NCBI RefSeq assembly: GCF_018604545.1
Contig: NZ_CP075896.1
Location: forward strand, 372,001 to 436,000
Reading direction: 5' to 3'
From: Streptomyces koelreuteriae
GTDB lineage: Bacteria; Actinomycetota; Actinomycetes; Streptomycetales; Streptomycetaceae
DNA length: 64,000 nt
The notes under the pieces were generated by a model. It saw nothing but the letters and a program-made list of their open reading frames with translations, did not search any database and had not been told where the DNA came from. This document shows positions 1-8,902 of the stretch, piece after piece (position 1 is the first letter of the stretch; the number at the start of each line of letters is the position of its first letter). Position numbers and translations under genes: made by a program.

Positions 1-288
1 GCGGCGCCAGTAGCCGATGGGGCTGCGGCCGCGGCGCAGATTGCGCAGCGGGTGACGGCCGCCCTTGAGGTGCTGGAGGGGGTTGTCACGGGCGAAGAAG
101 TCGTCACTGGTGGCCTTCACCAGGTGGACGTCGCACTTCAACTCCGAGACCACCTTGAAGGCGGGGTCGATCGCGATGCTGGGGACGCGGGACAGACGCA
201 GGCTGCGACCGTCGTTGACGCCGATCTCCAGGTAGTTGCGATTGGCGCTGACCTTGTGCAGTCCCCGGAGGAACTCATGGCGTTTCAC
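1..288 (-). CDS. Class I SAM-dependent methyltransferase, N-terminal part (runs off the left edge)
   Basis: Only the first 96 codons are in the window; the gene continues beyond base 1. The GTG start at 288 overlaps the rmlD stop as GTGA, so it is translationally coupled to the rhamnose operon. The fragment contains a Rossmann motif I (NYLEIGVNDGRSL, about residues 18-30), followed by an acidic strand end (SIAIDPAF) typical of SAM-binding methyltransferases. It then has a charged stretch around FFARDNPLQ. Operon context suggests it acts on a sugar, glycan or glycolipid made with dTDP-rhamnose, but the substrate cannot be read from the fragment. The family call rests on motif I only. Confidence 0.7.
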   Translation of the reverse strand, partial: MKRHEFLRGLHKVSANRNYLEIGVNDGRSLRLSRVPSIAIDPAFKVVSELKCDVHLVKATSDDFFARDNPLQHLKGGRHPLRNLRRGRSPIGYWRR

Positions 289-1163
289 GAAGTGGGACCT
301 TCCTTGCGGATGCGGGGCAGTGCTTCGTGCAGGGCGGAGCGCCACTCGCGCGCCGGGGGCAGGCCTATCTCCTGCCACCGGTCGTGTGCGAGGGCGCTGT
401 ACGCCGGGCGGGGCGCGGGCCGGGGGAAGGCCGCGCTGCTGGTGGGGCGCACCCGGTCCGGGTCGGCGCCGAGGAGGGAGAACACCTCTCGGGCCAGTTC
501 GTACCAGGTGGCCTCGCCGGCGTCGGTGGCGTGGAAGACGCCGTGCGCGTCGGGGCCCAGCCGGGGGCCGAGGTCGGCGATGCGCTCGGCGACGTCGGCG
601 CTCCAGGTGGGCTGTCCGCGCTGGTCGTCGACGACGTCGAGGGTGTCGCGGCGGGCTTCGAGACCGATCATGGTCCGCACGAAGTTGGTGCCGTGGACCC
701 CGTAGAGCCAGGCCGTGCGCAGGACCGCGCTCGCGCCGGGGAGTTCCTCCAGGACGGCCCGCTCGCCGGCCAGCTTGGTGCGGCCGTAGGCGGTGCGCGG
801 GGCGGGGGGATGGTCCTCCGGGTAGGGGGCGGTACGGGCCTCGCCGTCGAAGACGTAGTCGGTGGAGAGATGGATCAGCCGGGCGTCGTGTGCCGCGCAG
901 GCCCGGGCCAGCGCTCGCGGTCCGGCGCCGTTGATCTCCAGGGCGCGGGCCTCGTCGGTCTCGGCGTCGTCGACGGCCGTGTACGCGGCGCAGTTCACGA
1001 CGAGGTCGGGGCGGTGCTCGCGCACCGCCGCGGCGACGGCCTCGGGGCGCGTGATGTCCAGAGCGGAGCGGTCCAGGCCCACCACGTCCTCGCCGCGCCG
1101 GGTGAGTTCCTCGACGACGTCGCGGCCGAGCATGCCGCCCGCTCCGGTGATCAGCCACCTCAT
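285..1163 (-). CDS. rmlD: dTDP-4-dehydrorhamnose reductase
   Basis: A 292-residue NAD(P)H-dependent reductase for the last step of dTDP-L-rhamnose synthesis: reduction of dTDP-4-keto-L-rhamnose. It opens with the Rossmann glycine motif GAGGMLGRD and carries the SDR active-site pair in YGRTKLAGE (YxxxK). It also has STDYVFDG, a hallmark of RmlD. The ATG at 1163 is preferred over an upstream in-frame start because it overlaps the rmlB stop as ATGA; the upstream codons would lie inside rmlB. It is third in a tightly overlapping minus-strand operon rmlA-rmlB-rmlD-methyltransferase. No rmlC (3,5-epimerase) is visible; it may lie to the left of the window or elsewhere. Confidence 0.95.
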   Translation of the reverse strand: MRWLITGAGGMLGRDVVEELTRRGEDVVGLDRSALDITRPEAVAAAVREHRPDLVVNCAAYTAVDDAETDEARALEINGAGPRALARACAAHDARLIHLSTDYVFDGEARTAPYPEDHPPAPRTAYGRTKLAGERAVLEELPGASAVLRTAWLYGVHGTNFVRTMIGLEARRDTLDVVDDQRGQPTWSADVAERIADLGPRLGPDAHGVFHATDAGEATWYELAREVFSLLGADPDRVRPTSSAAFPRPAPRPAYSALAHDRWQEIGLPPAREWRSALHEALPRIRKEGPTS

Positions 1164-2140
1164 GCGCGCTCCTGGGCGACGCGCCGCTTCAGGGGCTCCC
1201 ACCAGGCACGGTTGTCGCGATACCAGGCGACGGTCTCGGCGAGGCCGGTGGTGAAGTCGTGGGCGGGACGGTAGCCGAGTTCGTCGCGGGCCTTGGACCA
1301 GTCGACGGAGTAGCGCAGGTCGTGGCCCTTGCGGTCCTCGACGTACTCCACTCGGTCCCAGTCCGCGCCGCAGGCGTCGAGGAGGAGGCCGGTGAGTTCC
1401 TTGTTGGTGAGTTCGGTGCCGCCGCCGATGTTGTAGACCTCGCCGGGGCGGCCCTGGGTGCGGACGAGGTCGACGCCCTGGCAGTGGTCGTCGACGTGCA
1501 GCCAGTCACGGATGTTGCGGCCCTCGCCGTAGAGCGGCACCGTCCCGCCGTCGAGGAGGTTGGTGACGAACAGCGGGATGACCTTCTCGGGGAACTGGTG
1601 CGGGCCGTAGTTGTTGGAGCAGCGGGTGACGCGCACGTCCAGGCCGTGGGTGCGGTGGTAGGCGAGGGCGAGCAGGTCGGAGGAGGCCTTGGAGGCCGAG
1701 TACGGCGAGTTCGGCTGCAGCGGGTGGTCCTCCGGCCAGGAGCCGGACTCGATGGAGCCGTAGACCTCGTCGGTGGAGACGTGCACGAACGGGCCCACCT
1801 CGTAGCGCAGGGCGGCGTCGAGCAGAGTCTGGGTGCCGAGCACATTGGTGCGGACGAAGTCGGCGGCGCCGGTGATGGAGCGGTCCACATGCGACTCGGC
1901 GGCGAAGTGCACGACCTGGTCGGCGCCGGCCATCAGCTTGTCGACGAGTTCGGCGTCGCAGATGTCGCCCTGGACGAACTCCAGCCGGGGGTGGGTCAGT
2001 TCGAGGTTGTCGAGGGTGCCGGCGTAGGTGAGCTTGTCCAGCACGGTGATGCGCGGCGCGTCGGGCGCGTCCGGGGCGAGCAGCGCCCGGACGTAGCGGG
2101 AGCCGATGAACCCGGCGGCACCGGTGACGAGGAGGTTCAT
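1160..2140 (-). CDS. rmlB: dTDP-glucose 4,6-dehydratase
   Basis: A 326-residue extended SDR enzyme converting dTDP-D-glucose to dTDP-4-keto-6-deoxyglucose with bound NAD+. It shows the N-terminal GAAGFIGSR nucleotide motif, HFAAESHVDRS, the STDEVYGS motif typical of RmlB, and the catalytic YSASK (YxxxK). RCSNNYGPHQFPEK and GRNIRDWLHVDDH are further family signatures. The start at 2140 overlaps the rmlA stop (ATGA). Full length for the family. It supplies the common intermediate for rhamnose and other deoxysugars. Confidence 0.96.
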   Translation of the reverse strand: MNLLVTGAAGFIGSRYVRALLAPDAPDAPRITVLDKLTYAGTLDNLELTHPRLEFVQGDICDAELVDKLMAGADQVVHFAAESHVDRSITGAADFVRTNVLGTQTLLDAALRYEVGPFVHVSTDEVYGSIESGSWPEDHPLQPNSPYSASKASSDLLALAYHRTHGLDVRVTRCSNNYGPHQFPEKVIPLFVTNLLDGGTVPLYGEGRNIRDWLHVDDHCQGVDLVRTQGRPGEVYNIGGGTELTNKELTGLLLDACGADWDRVEYVEDRKGHDLRYSVDWSKARDELGYRPAHDFTTGLAETVAWYRDNRAWWEPLKRRVAQERA

Positions 2141-3204
2141 GAAGTGATCTGCACCTTGCTGTGGTCTCCGAGGACGAATCGGTGGGCGCTGGGGACGCTG
2201 GGGGCCGGGGTCACCTCGACATGCCGGCCGATCAGCGAGGACTCGATCCGGCCGACGCCCCGGATCGAGGAGTCCCGCAGCACGATCGAGAATTCCAGTT
2301 CGCTGTCGGTGATCCGGCAGTTCTCCGCGATCGAGGTGAAGGGGCCGACGTAGGAGTCGCTGACGAGGGTGCCCGCGCCGATGACGACGGGCCCGACGAT
2401 GCGGGAGTTGACGATCCGGGCGCCCTCTTCCACGACCACCCGCCCGATGGTCTGCGAGGCGTCGTCCACGGTGCCGTCGATGCGGCGCTCCATGGCCTCG
2501 AGGACCGTGCGGTTCACCTCGAGCATGTCGCCGACGTTGCCGGTGTCCTTCCAGTAGCCCTTGATGACCGTGCTGCGCACGTCGGCGCGGGAGTCGATCA
2601 GGTGCTGGATGGCGTGGGTGATCTCCAGTTCGCCGCGCCACGAGGGTTCGATGGCGCGCACGGCCCGGTGGATCGCGGGTGTGAAGAGATAGACGCCGAC
2701 CAAGGCGAGATCGCTCTTGGGCTGGTCGGGCTTCTCCTCCAGGCCGATCACCTGGCCGGACGGGTCGAGTTCGGCGACACCGAAGGCGCGTGGGTCGGCC
2801 ACGCGCGTGAGCAGGATCTGGGCGTCGGGCCGGCTGTCGCGGAACTCCTCGACGAGGTCGGTGATGCCGCCGACGATGAAGTTGTCGCCGAGGTACATCA
2901 CGAAGTCGTCGTCGCCGAGGAAGTCCTGGGCGATCAGCACCGCGTGGGCCAGCCCGAGGGGCCGCTCCTGGGGGATGTAGGTGACCTTCAGGCCGAACTT
3001 CGACCCGTCTCCCACCGCTTCCTCGATCTCGGCGGCCGTGTCCCCGACGATCATTCCCACGTCGGTGATGCCGGCCTCGGCGATCGACTCCAACCCGTAG
3101 AAGAGCACAGCCTTGTTGGCCACTGGCACCAGTTGCTTGGCCGACGTGTGTGTGATCGGCCTCAGTCTTGTTCCTGCGCCGCCGGACAGCACGAGAGCCT
3201 TCAT
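2137..3204 (-). CDS. rmlA: Glucose-1-phosphate thymidylyltransferase, long form
   Basis: A 355-residue nucleotidyltransferase making dTDP-glucose from dTTP and glucose-1-phosphate, the entry step to dTDP-rhamnose. The N-terminus carries the pyrophosphorylase signature LSGGAGTRLRPIT, and YLGDNFIVGG and WKDTGN follow. About 110 C-terminal residues form a hexapeptide-like left-handed helix, as in the StrD-type long form rather than short RmlA. An in-frame GTG lies at 3213, but it overlaps the best ribosome-binding site (AAGGTG, six bases before the ATG), so the ATG at 3204 is chosen. First gene of the operon; its promoter should lie in 3205-3308. Confidence 0.94.
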   Translation of the reverse strand: MKALVLSGGAGTRLRPITHTSAKQLVPVANKAVLFYGLESIAEAGITDVGMIVGDTAAEIEEAVGDGSKFGLKVTYIPQERPLGLAHAVLIAQDFLGDDDFVMYLGDNFIVGGITDLVEEFRDSRPDAQILLTRVADPRAFGVAELDPSGQVIGLEEKPDQPKSDLALVGVYLFTPAIHRAVRAIEPSWRGELEITHAIQHLIDSRADVRSTVIKGYWKDTGNVGDMLEVNRTVLEAMERRIDGTVDDASQTIGRVVVEEGARIVNSRIVGPVVIGAGTLVSDSYVGPFTSIAENCRITDSELEFSIVLRDSSIRGVGRIESSLIGRHVEVTPAPSVPSAHRFVLGDHSKVQITS

Positions 3205-3308
3205 TCGGTTCACCTTAGTCGTGATCCGGCGGATGTGAACATCACTTCTTTTGGTTGCCGATGCGGGGAGTTACTCGGATCGTCACCGCACGGCCTTCCG
3301 GGGAGCGG

Positions 3309-3491
3309 TCAGTCCTCACCTCTGACGATGTTCCACTCCGACCCGGAGTTCGTGATTCCGGGAGTGGCCCGGTCCTCGACGGCGGGGAGGCAGGTCCGCA
3401 GCGCGGCCTTGCCGCGCAGACGGCGCGCCTTCGACCAGCCGGTCTCCGGTCGACGGACGGCGGGCTTCTCGCTCAGGATCATGGACGTCAC
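3309..3491 (-). CDS. Uncharacterised 60-residue peptide gene
   Basis: I do not recognise this peptide. It is a real-looking gene: 53 of 60 codons end in G or C, which no other frame here does, and AAGGAAG lies ten bases before its GTG start. It sits 75 bases downstream of the PP2C phosphatase stop, same strand, and upstream of rmlA. The peptide is basic in the middle (SKARRLRGKAALR), has a single Cys near residue 35, and ends in TPGITNSGSEWNIVRGED. That end superficially resembles a lasso-peptide core: Thr at -2, Gly at 1, Glu at 8. The usual lasso leader motif and any lasso cyclase or protease genes are absent from the window. It could instead be a small regulatory partner of the phosphatase. 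Confidence 0.6.
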   Translation of the reverse strand: MTSMILSEKPAVRRPETGWSKARRLRGKAALRTCLPAVEDRATPGITNSGSEWNIVRGED

Positions 3492-3566
3492 AACTCATCA
3501 TCTTCCTTCTGGGTCTGTTCCTGTTCGGGTAACCCGAGAGAAACCGAACAAACGCACGCAGAGTGT

Positions 3567-6026
3567 TCAGCGACCCAGTGCCAGCTCCGCCCACACCTGC
3601 TTTCCGCCGCTGACCGGCAGTGTTCCCCAGGTCGCCGAGAGTGCCTCGACGAGGAGGACGCCCCGGCCGCCGGTGGCCTCCCAGCCGATGCTGGTCGGTC
3701 TGACCGGGGAGCGGGGGGAGGCGTCGGCGACGGCGACGCGCAGGCGGTTGTTGATCAGGGTGAGGTCCATGCGGACCTGGCCGTCGGTGTGGACGAGGGC
3801 GTTGGTGACGAGTTCGGAGACGATCAGGAGGGCGGCGTCGACGTCCTCGGTGACGCCCCAGGAGCGCAGGGTGCGCCGGGCGAAGCGGCGGGCGTGCCCG
3901 ACCGCCTGCGGCACGCGCCACACCGTCCAGCTCTCCCGCAGCGGGCGCAGGTCCATGCCGTCGTAGCGCAGCAGGAGCACGGCGACGTCGTCGCTGCGCT
4001 GGGCGTTGCCGAGGAGGGCGTCGGCGACGAGCCCCAGGTCGACGGGGGCGGATGCGGCAAGCTGGTCGGCGAGGCGTTCCATGCCCTCGTCGATGTCGGA
4101 GTCGGGCGTCTCGACGAGTCCGTCCGTGACCAGGGCGATCAGGGTGCCGGGCGGGAGCCGGAGCGGGCTCATGGGGAAGTCGGCCTGGGTGATCACCCCG
4201 AGGGGCGGGCCGCCCTCGGCCTCGGCGATCTCGGTCGTGCCGTCCGGGTAGCGCAGCACCGGCGGCAGGTGCCCTGCGCGCACGCACCAGGCGGAGCCCT
4301 CCTCCAGGTCGATGTCGACGTAGGCGCAGGTGGCGAAGAGGTCGCTCTCCATGTCCATGAGGAGCCGGTTGGCGTGGGAGACCACCACGTCCGGCGTGTG
4401 GCCCTCGACGGCGTAGGCGCGCAGGGCGGTGCGCATCTGGCCCATGAGGGTGGCGGCGCCGGCGCTGTGGCCCTGGACGTCGCCGATGACGAGGGCGACG
4501 TGGTGGTCGGGCAGCGGGATGACGTCGTACCAGTCGCCGCCGAGCTCCAGCCCCGCCGTGCTGGGCAGATAGCGGGTGACGGCCTCGGCGCCCGGCAGCC
4601 GGGGCAGGCGGCGGGGCAGCAGCTGACGCTGGAGCATGCCGACGAGTTCGTGTTCGGCGTCGAAGGCGCGGGCCCTTGTCAGGGCCTGTCCGGCGAGGCC
4701 TGCGCAGGCGGTGAGCAGGGCGCGTTCGTCGGAGCCGAAGTCGTGCGGTGTGTCCCAGCCGATCAGGCAGGCCCCGGCCATGCGGTTGCCGGCGGGCAGC
4801 GGCAGGACGGCGAGGCCCCCGGGTCCGACCTCGGCCAGGCCGCGTTCCAGGGCGCTGCCGGCGGGCCAGATCCGGGCGCGGCCCTCGCGCAGGGCGGCGG
4901 CGAGGGTGGGCATGGCGCGCACGGGCGCGTCGGGCCACTCGGTGCGCCACTCCCGGCGCCACAGCTCGGGCCAGGCCTCGGGTTCGGGCGGGTCGAGGAC
5001 GGTGACGACGAGCCGCTCGCTCTCCAGCTCGGCGAGCGCGAGGCGGTCGGCCCTGAGCGGCCGGCGGAGGGCGGCGACGACGGCCTCGCCGACGTCGCGG
5101 ACGGTGACGGCGGTGGCGAGCGCGGTGGCCAGGCGCTGGACGCGGGCCACGTCGGTGACGTCGGACCGCAGCGTGGAGGCGTCGTCGACGGTGCCCACGA
5201 GCCGCGCGGAATGGCCCACGCCGCCGGGCAGGAGGCGCCCGCGCAGCCTGAGCCACTTCGGCGGTCCGGTGGGCTGGAGCACCCGGAACTCCAGCTCCCG
5301 GTCGCCGATGGACATGTGGTCGGCCTCCACCACGGACATCAGCGAGGGCAGGTCCTCCGGCACGGTCAGGCCGAGCAGGGTCTCGACCCGGCCGTCGAAG
5401 TCGTCGGGGTCCAGGCCGAACAGGTCCAGCAGGTCGTCGCCCGCCCGGACGCGGCCGGTGTCCATGGCGAGACTGAACGCGCCGGGCGGCAGTTCACCGC
5501 CCTCGGCGGGCGCGGCGGGTGCGGGGAAGGCGACCGCCTCGGAGATGAGCTGGAGGCATGCGCGGTCGTCGGTGTCGAATCCGCCGGGGCGATCGCACAC
5601 GGCGAGCAGACAGCCGCCGCCGTCCCCGTGGACGGGCAGGACGGTCAGGAAGAAGTCCCGGGAGGGCACGCGCCGGGCCTGGACGTGCTCGGCGAGTTCC
5701 GCGGGGCCCAGCGAGACGGGGCGTCCGCCGCGGTGGGCCTCGGCGACCGGGGACCGCCCGGCGCGCGGATAGCTGTCGCGCAGCCCGTACAGGGTCCTGG
5801 GCACCCCGGCCGACTCCACCAGGCGCAGCAGCTCGCCGTCCTGGCCGGGGGTGTACAGGGCGGCGAACGCGGCGCCGGCGAAGACGAGGGCCTGTTCCAG
5901 CACCCGGTGCACGCGTTCCGGCGATTCCTGATCGGCCGCGATCGCCTTGAGGGCACTTTCGGCACGCAGCGTTCGCGTTCTGCGTTCTCGGGGTTCCGGT
6001 GCGCCCTCACTGACCACGTTGGCCAT
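3567..6026 (-). CDS. SpoIIE-type PP2C serine/threonine phosphatase with GAF/PAS sensors and an ATPase-like kinase domain
   Basis: An 819-residue soluble signalling protein. Reading order: an N-terminal GAF-like region (about 25-160), a PAS-like region (about 190-300), and a second GAF (about 310-460). Then comes a SpoIIE/RsbU PP2C domain with metal-binding signatures GLELGGDWYDVIPL, IGDVQGHSAGAA and ALVTDGLVETPD. The C-terminal HATPase domain of the RsbW type (about 690-819) has SELVTNALVHT and GGRGVLLVEAL. Such proteins act in partner-switching systems on anti-sigma antagonists; the ATPase domain could phosphorylate and the PP2C domain dephosphorylate the same partner. It is divergent from ramC (186 bases between starts), so shared control with the lanthipeptide locus is possible. 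No strong ribosome-binding site precedes the ATG. Confidence 0.9.
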   Translation of the reverse strand: MANVVSEGAPEPRERRTRTLRAESALKAIAADQESPERVHRVLEQALVFAGAAFAALYTPGQDGELLRLVESAGVPRTLYGLRDSYPRAGRSPVAEAHRGGRPVSLGPAELAEHVQARRVPSRDFFLTVLPVHGDGGGCLLAVCDRPGGFDTDDRACLQLISEAVAFPAPAAPAEGGELPPGAFSLAMDTGRVRAGDDLLDLFGLDPDDFDGRVETLLGLTVPEDLPSLMSVVEADHMSIGDRELEFRVLQPTGPPKWLRLRGRLLPGGVGHSARLVGTVDDASTLRSDVTDVARVQRLATALATAVTVRDVGEAVVAALRRPLRADRLALAELESERLVVTVLDPPEPEAWPELWRREWRTEWPDAPVRAMPTLAAALREGRARIWPAGSALERGLAEVGPGGLAVLPLPAGNRMAGACLIGWDTPHDFGSDERALLTACAGLAGQALTRARAFDAEHELVGMLQRQLLPRRLPRLPGAEAVTRYLPSTAGLELGGDWYDVIPLPDHHVALVIGDVQGHSAGAATLMGQMRTALRAYAVEGHTPDVVVSHANRLLMDMESDLFATCAYVDIDLEEGSAWCVRAGHLPPVLRYPDGTTEIAEAEGGPPLGVITQADFPMSPLRLPPGTLIALVTDGLVETPDSDIDEGMERLADQLAASAPVDLGLVADALLGNAQRSDDVAVLLLRYDGMDLRPLRESWTVWRVPQAVGHARRFARRTLRSWGVTEDVDAALLIVSELVTNALVHTDGQVRMDLTLINNRLRVAVADASPRSPVRPTSIGWEATGGRGVLLVEALSATWGTLPVSGGKQVWAELALGR

Positions 6027-6095
6027 TACAGCGCTTATGCGACACCCGCGCAGCCCCTATGGGCGTTCCGTGGACCAGCAGCGACGCGTCCGCTC

Positions 6096-6109
6096 GAACG
6101 GAACCGAAC
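6096..6109. promoter_or_regulatory. Triple GAAC direct repeat in the ramC/phosphatase divergent region
   Basis: Three GAAC copies at exactly five-base spacing (GAACGGAACCGAAC) lie about 104 bases upstream of the ramC start in the 186-base divergent region. Phased direct repeats of this kind are candidate sites for a NarL-type dimer such as RamR. No binding data can be read from sequence, and I do not claim a match to a published RamR site. Confidence 0.3.
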
Positions 6110-6212
6110 AGGTCTTTACCTATGCGTTCCGCACGCCGTTCTCGTGACAGCCGTGACTGTCCGGGCCCGGCGCGTGGCTGGAAAGCTCGGTGCTGATCAC
6201 GGAGGGGGACGC

Positions 6213-8819
6213 ATGGACAAGCGGTACGAGGTGTACGCGCTGGCCGACCGGCACTTCTACGAGACACCGGACCGGCTGGCGCGAGGCGGGCAGGAGGCCT
6301 CGCAGGAGGCGGCCGCGCACCTCTACGAGACGGCCCGCCGGCCCGTGCCCGAGGGGTGGGAGACGGCGCGGATCGGCGACTGGCTGACGATGACGCCGCC
6401 CGGTCCGGACGGCGAACCGCTCCAGGGTCCCGCGCAGGGCTGGAAGATCCACGCCTCCGCGACCCGGGCGAACGCGGAGAAGATCGCCGGGATCGTCTGG
6501 GACTACTGCGTCGAGCGGCGCGTCCCCTTCAAGTTCGTGCCCGGCCCGCACCTGCTGCACCTGCGCAACACCAAGTACGCGCCCCGTGACGGCAGCGGCA
6601 AGTTCGTCACCGTCTATCCCGCCGACGAGGAGCAGCTGCACGAGGTGCTGCGCGAGCTGGGCGCGCTGCTGGAGGGCTTCGAGGGGCCGTACATCCTCAC
6701 CGATCTGCGCTGGGGCGAGGGTCCGCTGTACGTCCGCTACGGCGCCTTCGCGCGCTCGTTCGTGGTGGACGAGCGGGGCTCGCTGGTGCCGGCGGTGCGC
6801 GACGGCGCGGGGACGCTGGTGCCGGACCGGCGGTCGCCGTCCTTCCAGGTGCCGGAGTGGGTGACGCTGCCGGCGTTCCTCCAGCCGCATCTCGACGCGC
6901 GGAACAACACGACGACGGGCGAACTGCCGTACCGCATCGAGAAGGCGCTGCACTTCTCCAACGGCGGCGGTGTGTACGTGGGCACCGACACCCGAGACGG
7001 CCGCAAGGTCGTCCTCAAGGAGGGCCGGCCGCACGCGGGGCTCGCCTCGGACGGGGCCGACGCGGTCGCCCGGCTGGAGCGGGAGAAGCAGGCACTGGAG
7101 CAGGTGGCGGGCACGGGCGTGGTCCCGGAGGTGCGGGACTGGTTCGAGCTCGGCGGCCACCGGTTCCTGGTGATGGACTTCCTGGAGGGCCGTCCCCTCA
7201 ACTCGTTCTTCGCCGAGCGGCATCCGCTGCTGGCCCAGGATCCCGACGCGGGGGCCGTCGCCGCCTACACGGCGTGGGCGCTGCGCATCCACCGCGAGGT
7301 GGAGGAGGCCGTGGCGGCGGTGCACGCCCGCGGCATCGTCTTCAACGACCTGCACGTCTTCAACATCATGGTCGCGCCGGACGAGGAGTCGGTCTTCCTC
7401 CTCGACTTCGAGGCGGCGGCCCCGGCCGAGGAGAACGGCCGCCAGGTCGTCGCCCACCCGGGCTTCTTCGCGCCGCCGGACCGCCGGGGCGCCGATGTCG
7501 ACCGATACGCCCTGGCCTGTCTGCGACTGGCCCTGTTCCTGCCCGTGACCACGCTGTTCGTGGTGGACCGCGGCAAGGCGGCGCATCTGGCCGAGGTGAT
7601 CTCCAAGGAGTTCCCCGATGTACCGCGGGGGTTCCTCGACGAGGCGGTCGCGGAGATCACACGGGAGGTGTCCGGCGCTGCGGTGGCCGCTCCCTCCGCG
7701 CCGGTGGACCCCGGCGACTGGCCCTACAGCCGCGACTCCATGGTCAAGGCGATCCTCGCCTCGGCCACCCCGGAGCGCGACGACCGGCTCTTCCCGGGCG
7801 ATGTCGCCCAGTTCTCCGACGGCGGCGGGCTCGGGCTCGCCCACGGCGCCGCCGGGGTGCTGTACGCGCTGGACGCGGTCGGCGCCGAGCGGTACGAGGA
7901 GGGCGAGCGCTGGCTGCTCACCCGGACGGCACCGGCACCGGTCGGCACACCCCTCGGCCTGTACGACGGGCTCGCGGGCGTCGCCCTGGTCCTGGACCGG
8001 CTCGGGCACCGGCAGCGGGCGCTGGACCTGGTCGAGGGCATCCTCGCGGAGCGGTGGCAGAACCTCTCCTCCGACCTGCACGGCGGACTGGCCGGACTGG
8101 GTCTGGTGCTCGGCCGGCTGGCCGAGACGACCGGCGAGTCGGAGCTGCGCGAGCGGGCCGACGAGGCCGCGCGGATCCTCGTGCAGCGGCTCACCGAGCC
8201 GCCGCCTGCCACGCCCAAGCGGCGCGCCGGGCTGCTGCGGGGCGCGAGCGGTCCCGCGCTGCTCATGCTGCGGCAGTACGAGTGGACCGGCAAGGCGGGC
8301 TGGCTGGACGCCGCGGCCATCGCCCTGCGCCGGGACCTGGAGTCCTGTGTGACCCGCGAGGGCGGATCGCTGGAGGTCGACGAGGGCTGGCGGACCCTGC
8401 CCTACCTCGGCGACGGCAGCGCGGGACTCGGCATGGTCCTCGACGACCTCGTGGCGCACGCCCCCGATCTCGCCGGGGAGTTCGCGGCGGCACGCTCCGG
8501 TGTGCTGACCGCCGCCACCTCACGCTTCTACGCGCAGCCCGGGCTCTTCCAGGGCCGCGCCGGAATGATCCTGCACCTCAGCCGCACGACCGTGCCGGAC
8601 GCGACCGCGGACCGGCTGGCCGGGCAGATCGCCGGGCTCGGCTGGTTCGCGATGGCGTACCAGGGCCAACTGGCCTTCCCCGGCCACCAGATGATGCGGC
8701 TGTCCATGGATCTCGCCACCGGAACGGCGGGGTGCCTGCTGGCGCTCGGCGCGGCCCTCGACCCGGCCACCGACGCCCACCTGCCGTTCCTCCCGCCGCC
8801 GAACCGGCGGCCTCTATGA
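6213..8819 (+). CDS. ramC: Class III lanthipeptide synthetase (RamC/AmfT type LanKC)
   Basis: An 868-residue bifunctional enzyme that should modify the RamS precursor by phosphorylating Ser/Thr, eliminating phosphate and cyclising onto Cys. The N-terminal lyase-like region is about 1-225. The kinase domain follows (about 235-480), with the glycine loop GGGVYVGTD, Lys269 in VVLKEG, the catalytic loop IVFNDLHVFNIM (Asp379, Asn384) and DFE in place of DFG at 398-400. The LanC-like domain (about 500-868) repeats helix motifs such as LAHGAAGVLYAL, LYDGLAGVAL, LHGGLAGLGL and LGDGSAGLGM. It lacks the Cys-Cys-His zinc ligands, as expected for class III. The ATG at 6213 follows GGAGGGGG; longer upstream reading frame is antisense to the phosphatase and is not used. 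First gene of ramCSAB. Confidence 0.95.
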   Translation: MDKRYEVYALADRHFYETPDRLARGGQEASQEAAAHLYETARRPVPEGWETARIGDWLTMTPPGPDGEPLQGPAQGWKIHASATRANAEKIAGIVWDYCVERRVPFKFVPGPHLLHLRNTKYAPRDGSGKFVTVYPADEEQLHEVLRELGALLEGFEGPYILTDLRWGEGPLYVRYGAFARSFVVDERGSLVPAVRDGAGTLVPDRRSPSFQVPEWVTLPAFLQPHLDARNNTTTGELPYRIEKALHFSNGGGVYVGTDTRDGRKVVLKEGRPHAGLASDGADAVARLEREKQALEQVAGTGVVPEVRDWFELGGHRFLVMDFLEGRPLNSFFAERHPLLAQDPDAGAVAAYTAWALRIHREVEEAVAAVHARGIVFNDLHVFNIMVAPDEESVFLLDFEAAAPAEENGRQVVAHPGFFAPPDRRGADVDRYALACLRLALFLPVTTLFVVDRGKAAHLAEVISKEFPDVPRGFLDEAVAEITREVSGAAVAAPSAPVDPGDWPYSRDSMVKAILASATPERDDRLFPGDVAQFSDGGGLGLAHGAAGVLYALDAVGAERYEEGERWLLTRTAPAPVGTPLGLYDGLAGVALVLDRLGHRQRALDLVEGILAERWQNLSSDLHGGLAGLGLVLGRLAETTGESELRERADEAARILVQRLTEPPPATPKRRAGLLRGASGPALLMLRQYEWTGKAGWLDAAAIALRRDLESCVTREGGSLEVDEGWRTLPYLGDGSAGLGMVLDDLVAHAPDLAGEFAAARSGVLTAATSRFYAQPGLFQGRAGMILHLSRTTVPDATADRLAGQIAGLGWFAMAYQGQLAFPGHQMMRLSMDLATGTAGCLLALGAALDPATDAHLPFLPPPNRRPL

Positions 8820-8902
8820 CGCGGTTCCGCGATCCCGCGGAGTCGTGACACAACCCCGTCCCCACGGATGACACGGACGGACACCCGATGAAAGGACACA
8901 CC

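Noticed and set aside
3309..3491. Calling the 60-residue peptide a lasso-peptide precursor
   Set aside because: Only the Thr-2/Gly1/Glu8 pattern fits; the leader lacks the usual motif and there are no lasso enzymes in the window.
3255..6212. Long plus-strand open frame merging into ramC
   Set aside because: It is antisense to the PP2C phosphatase, which has the correct domains and codon bias; the ramC start at 6213 has its own ribosome-binding site.
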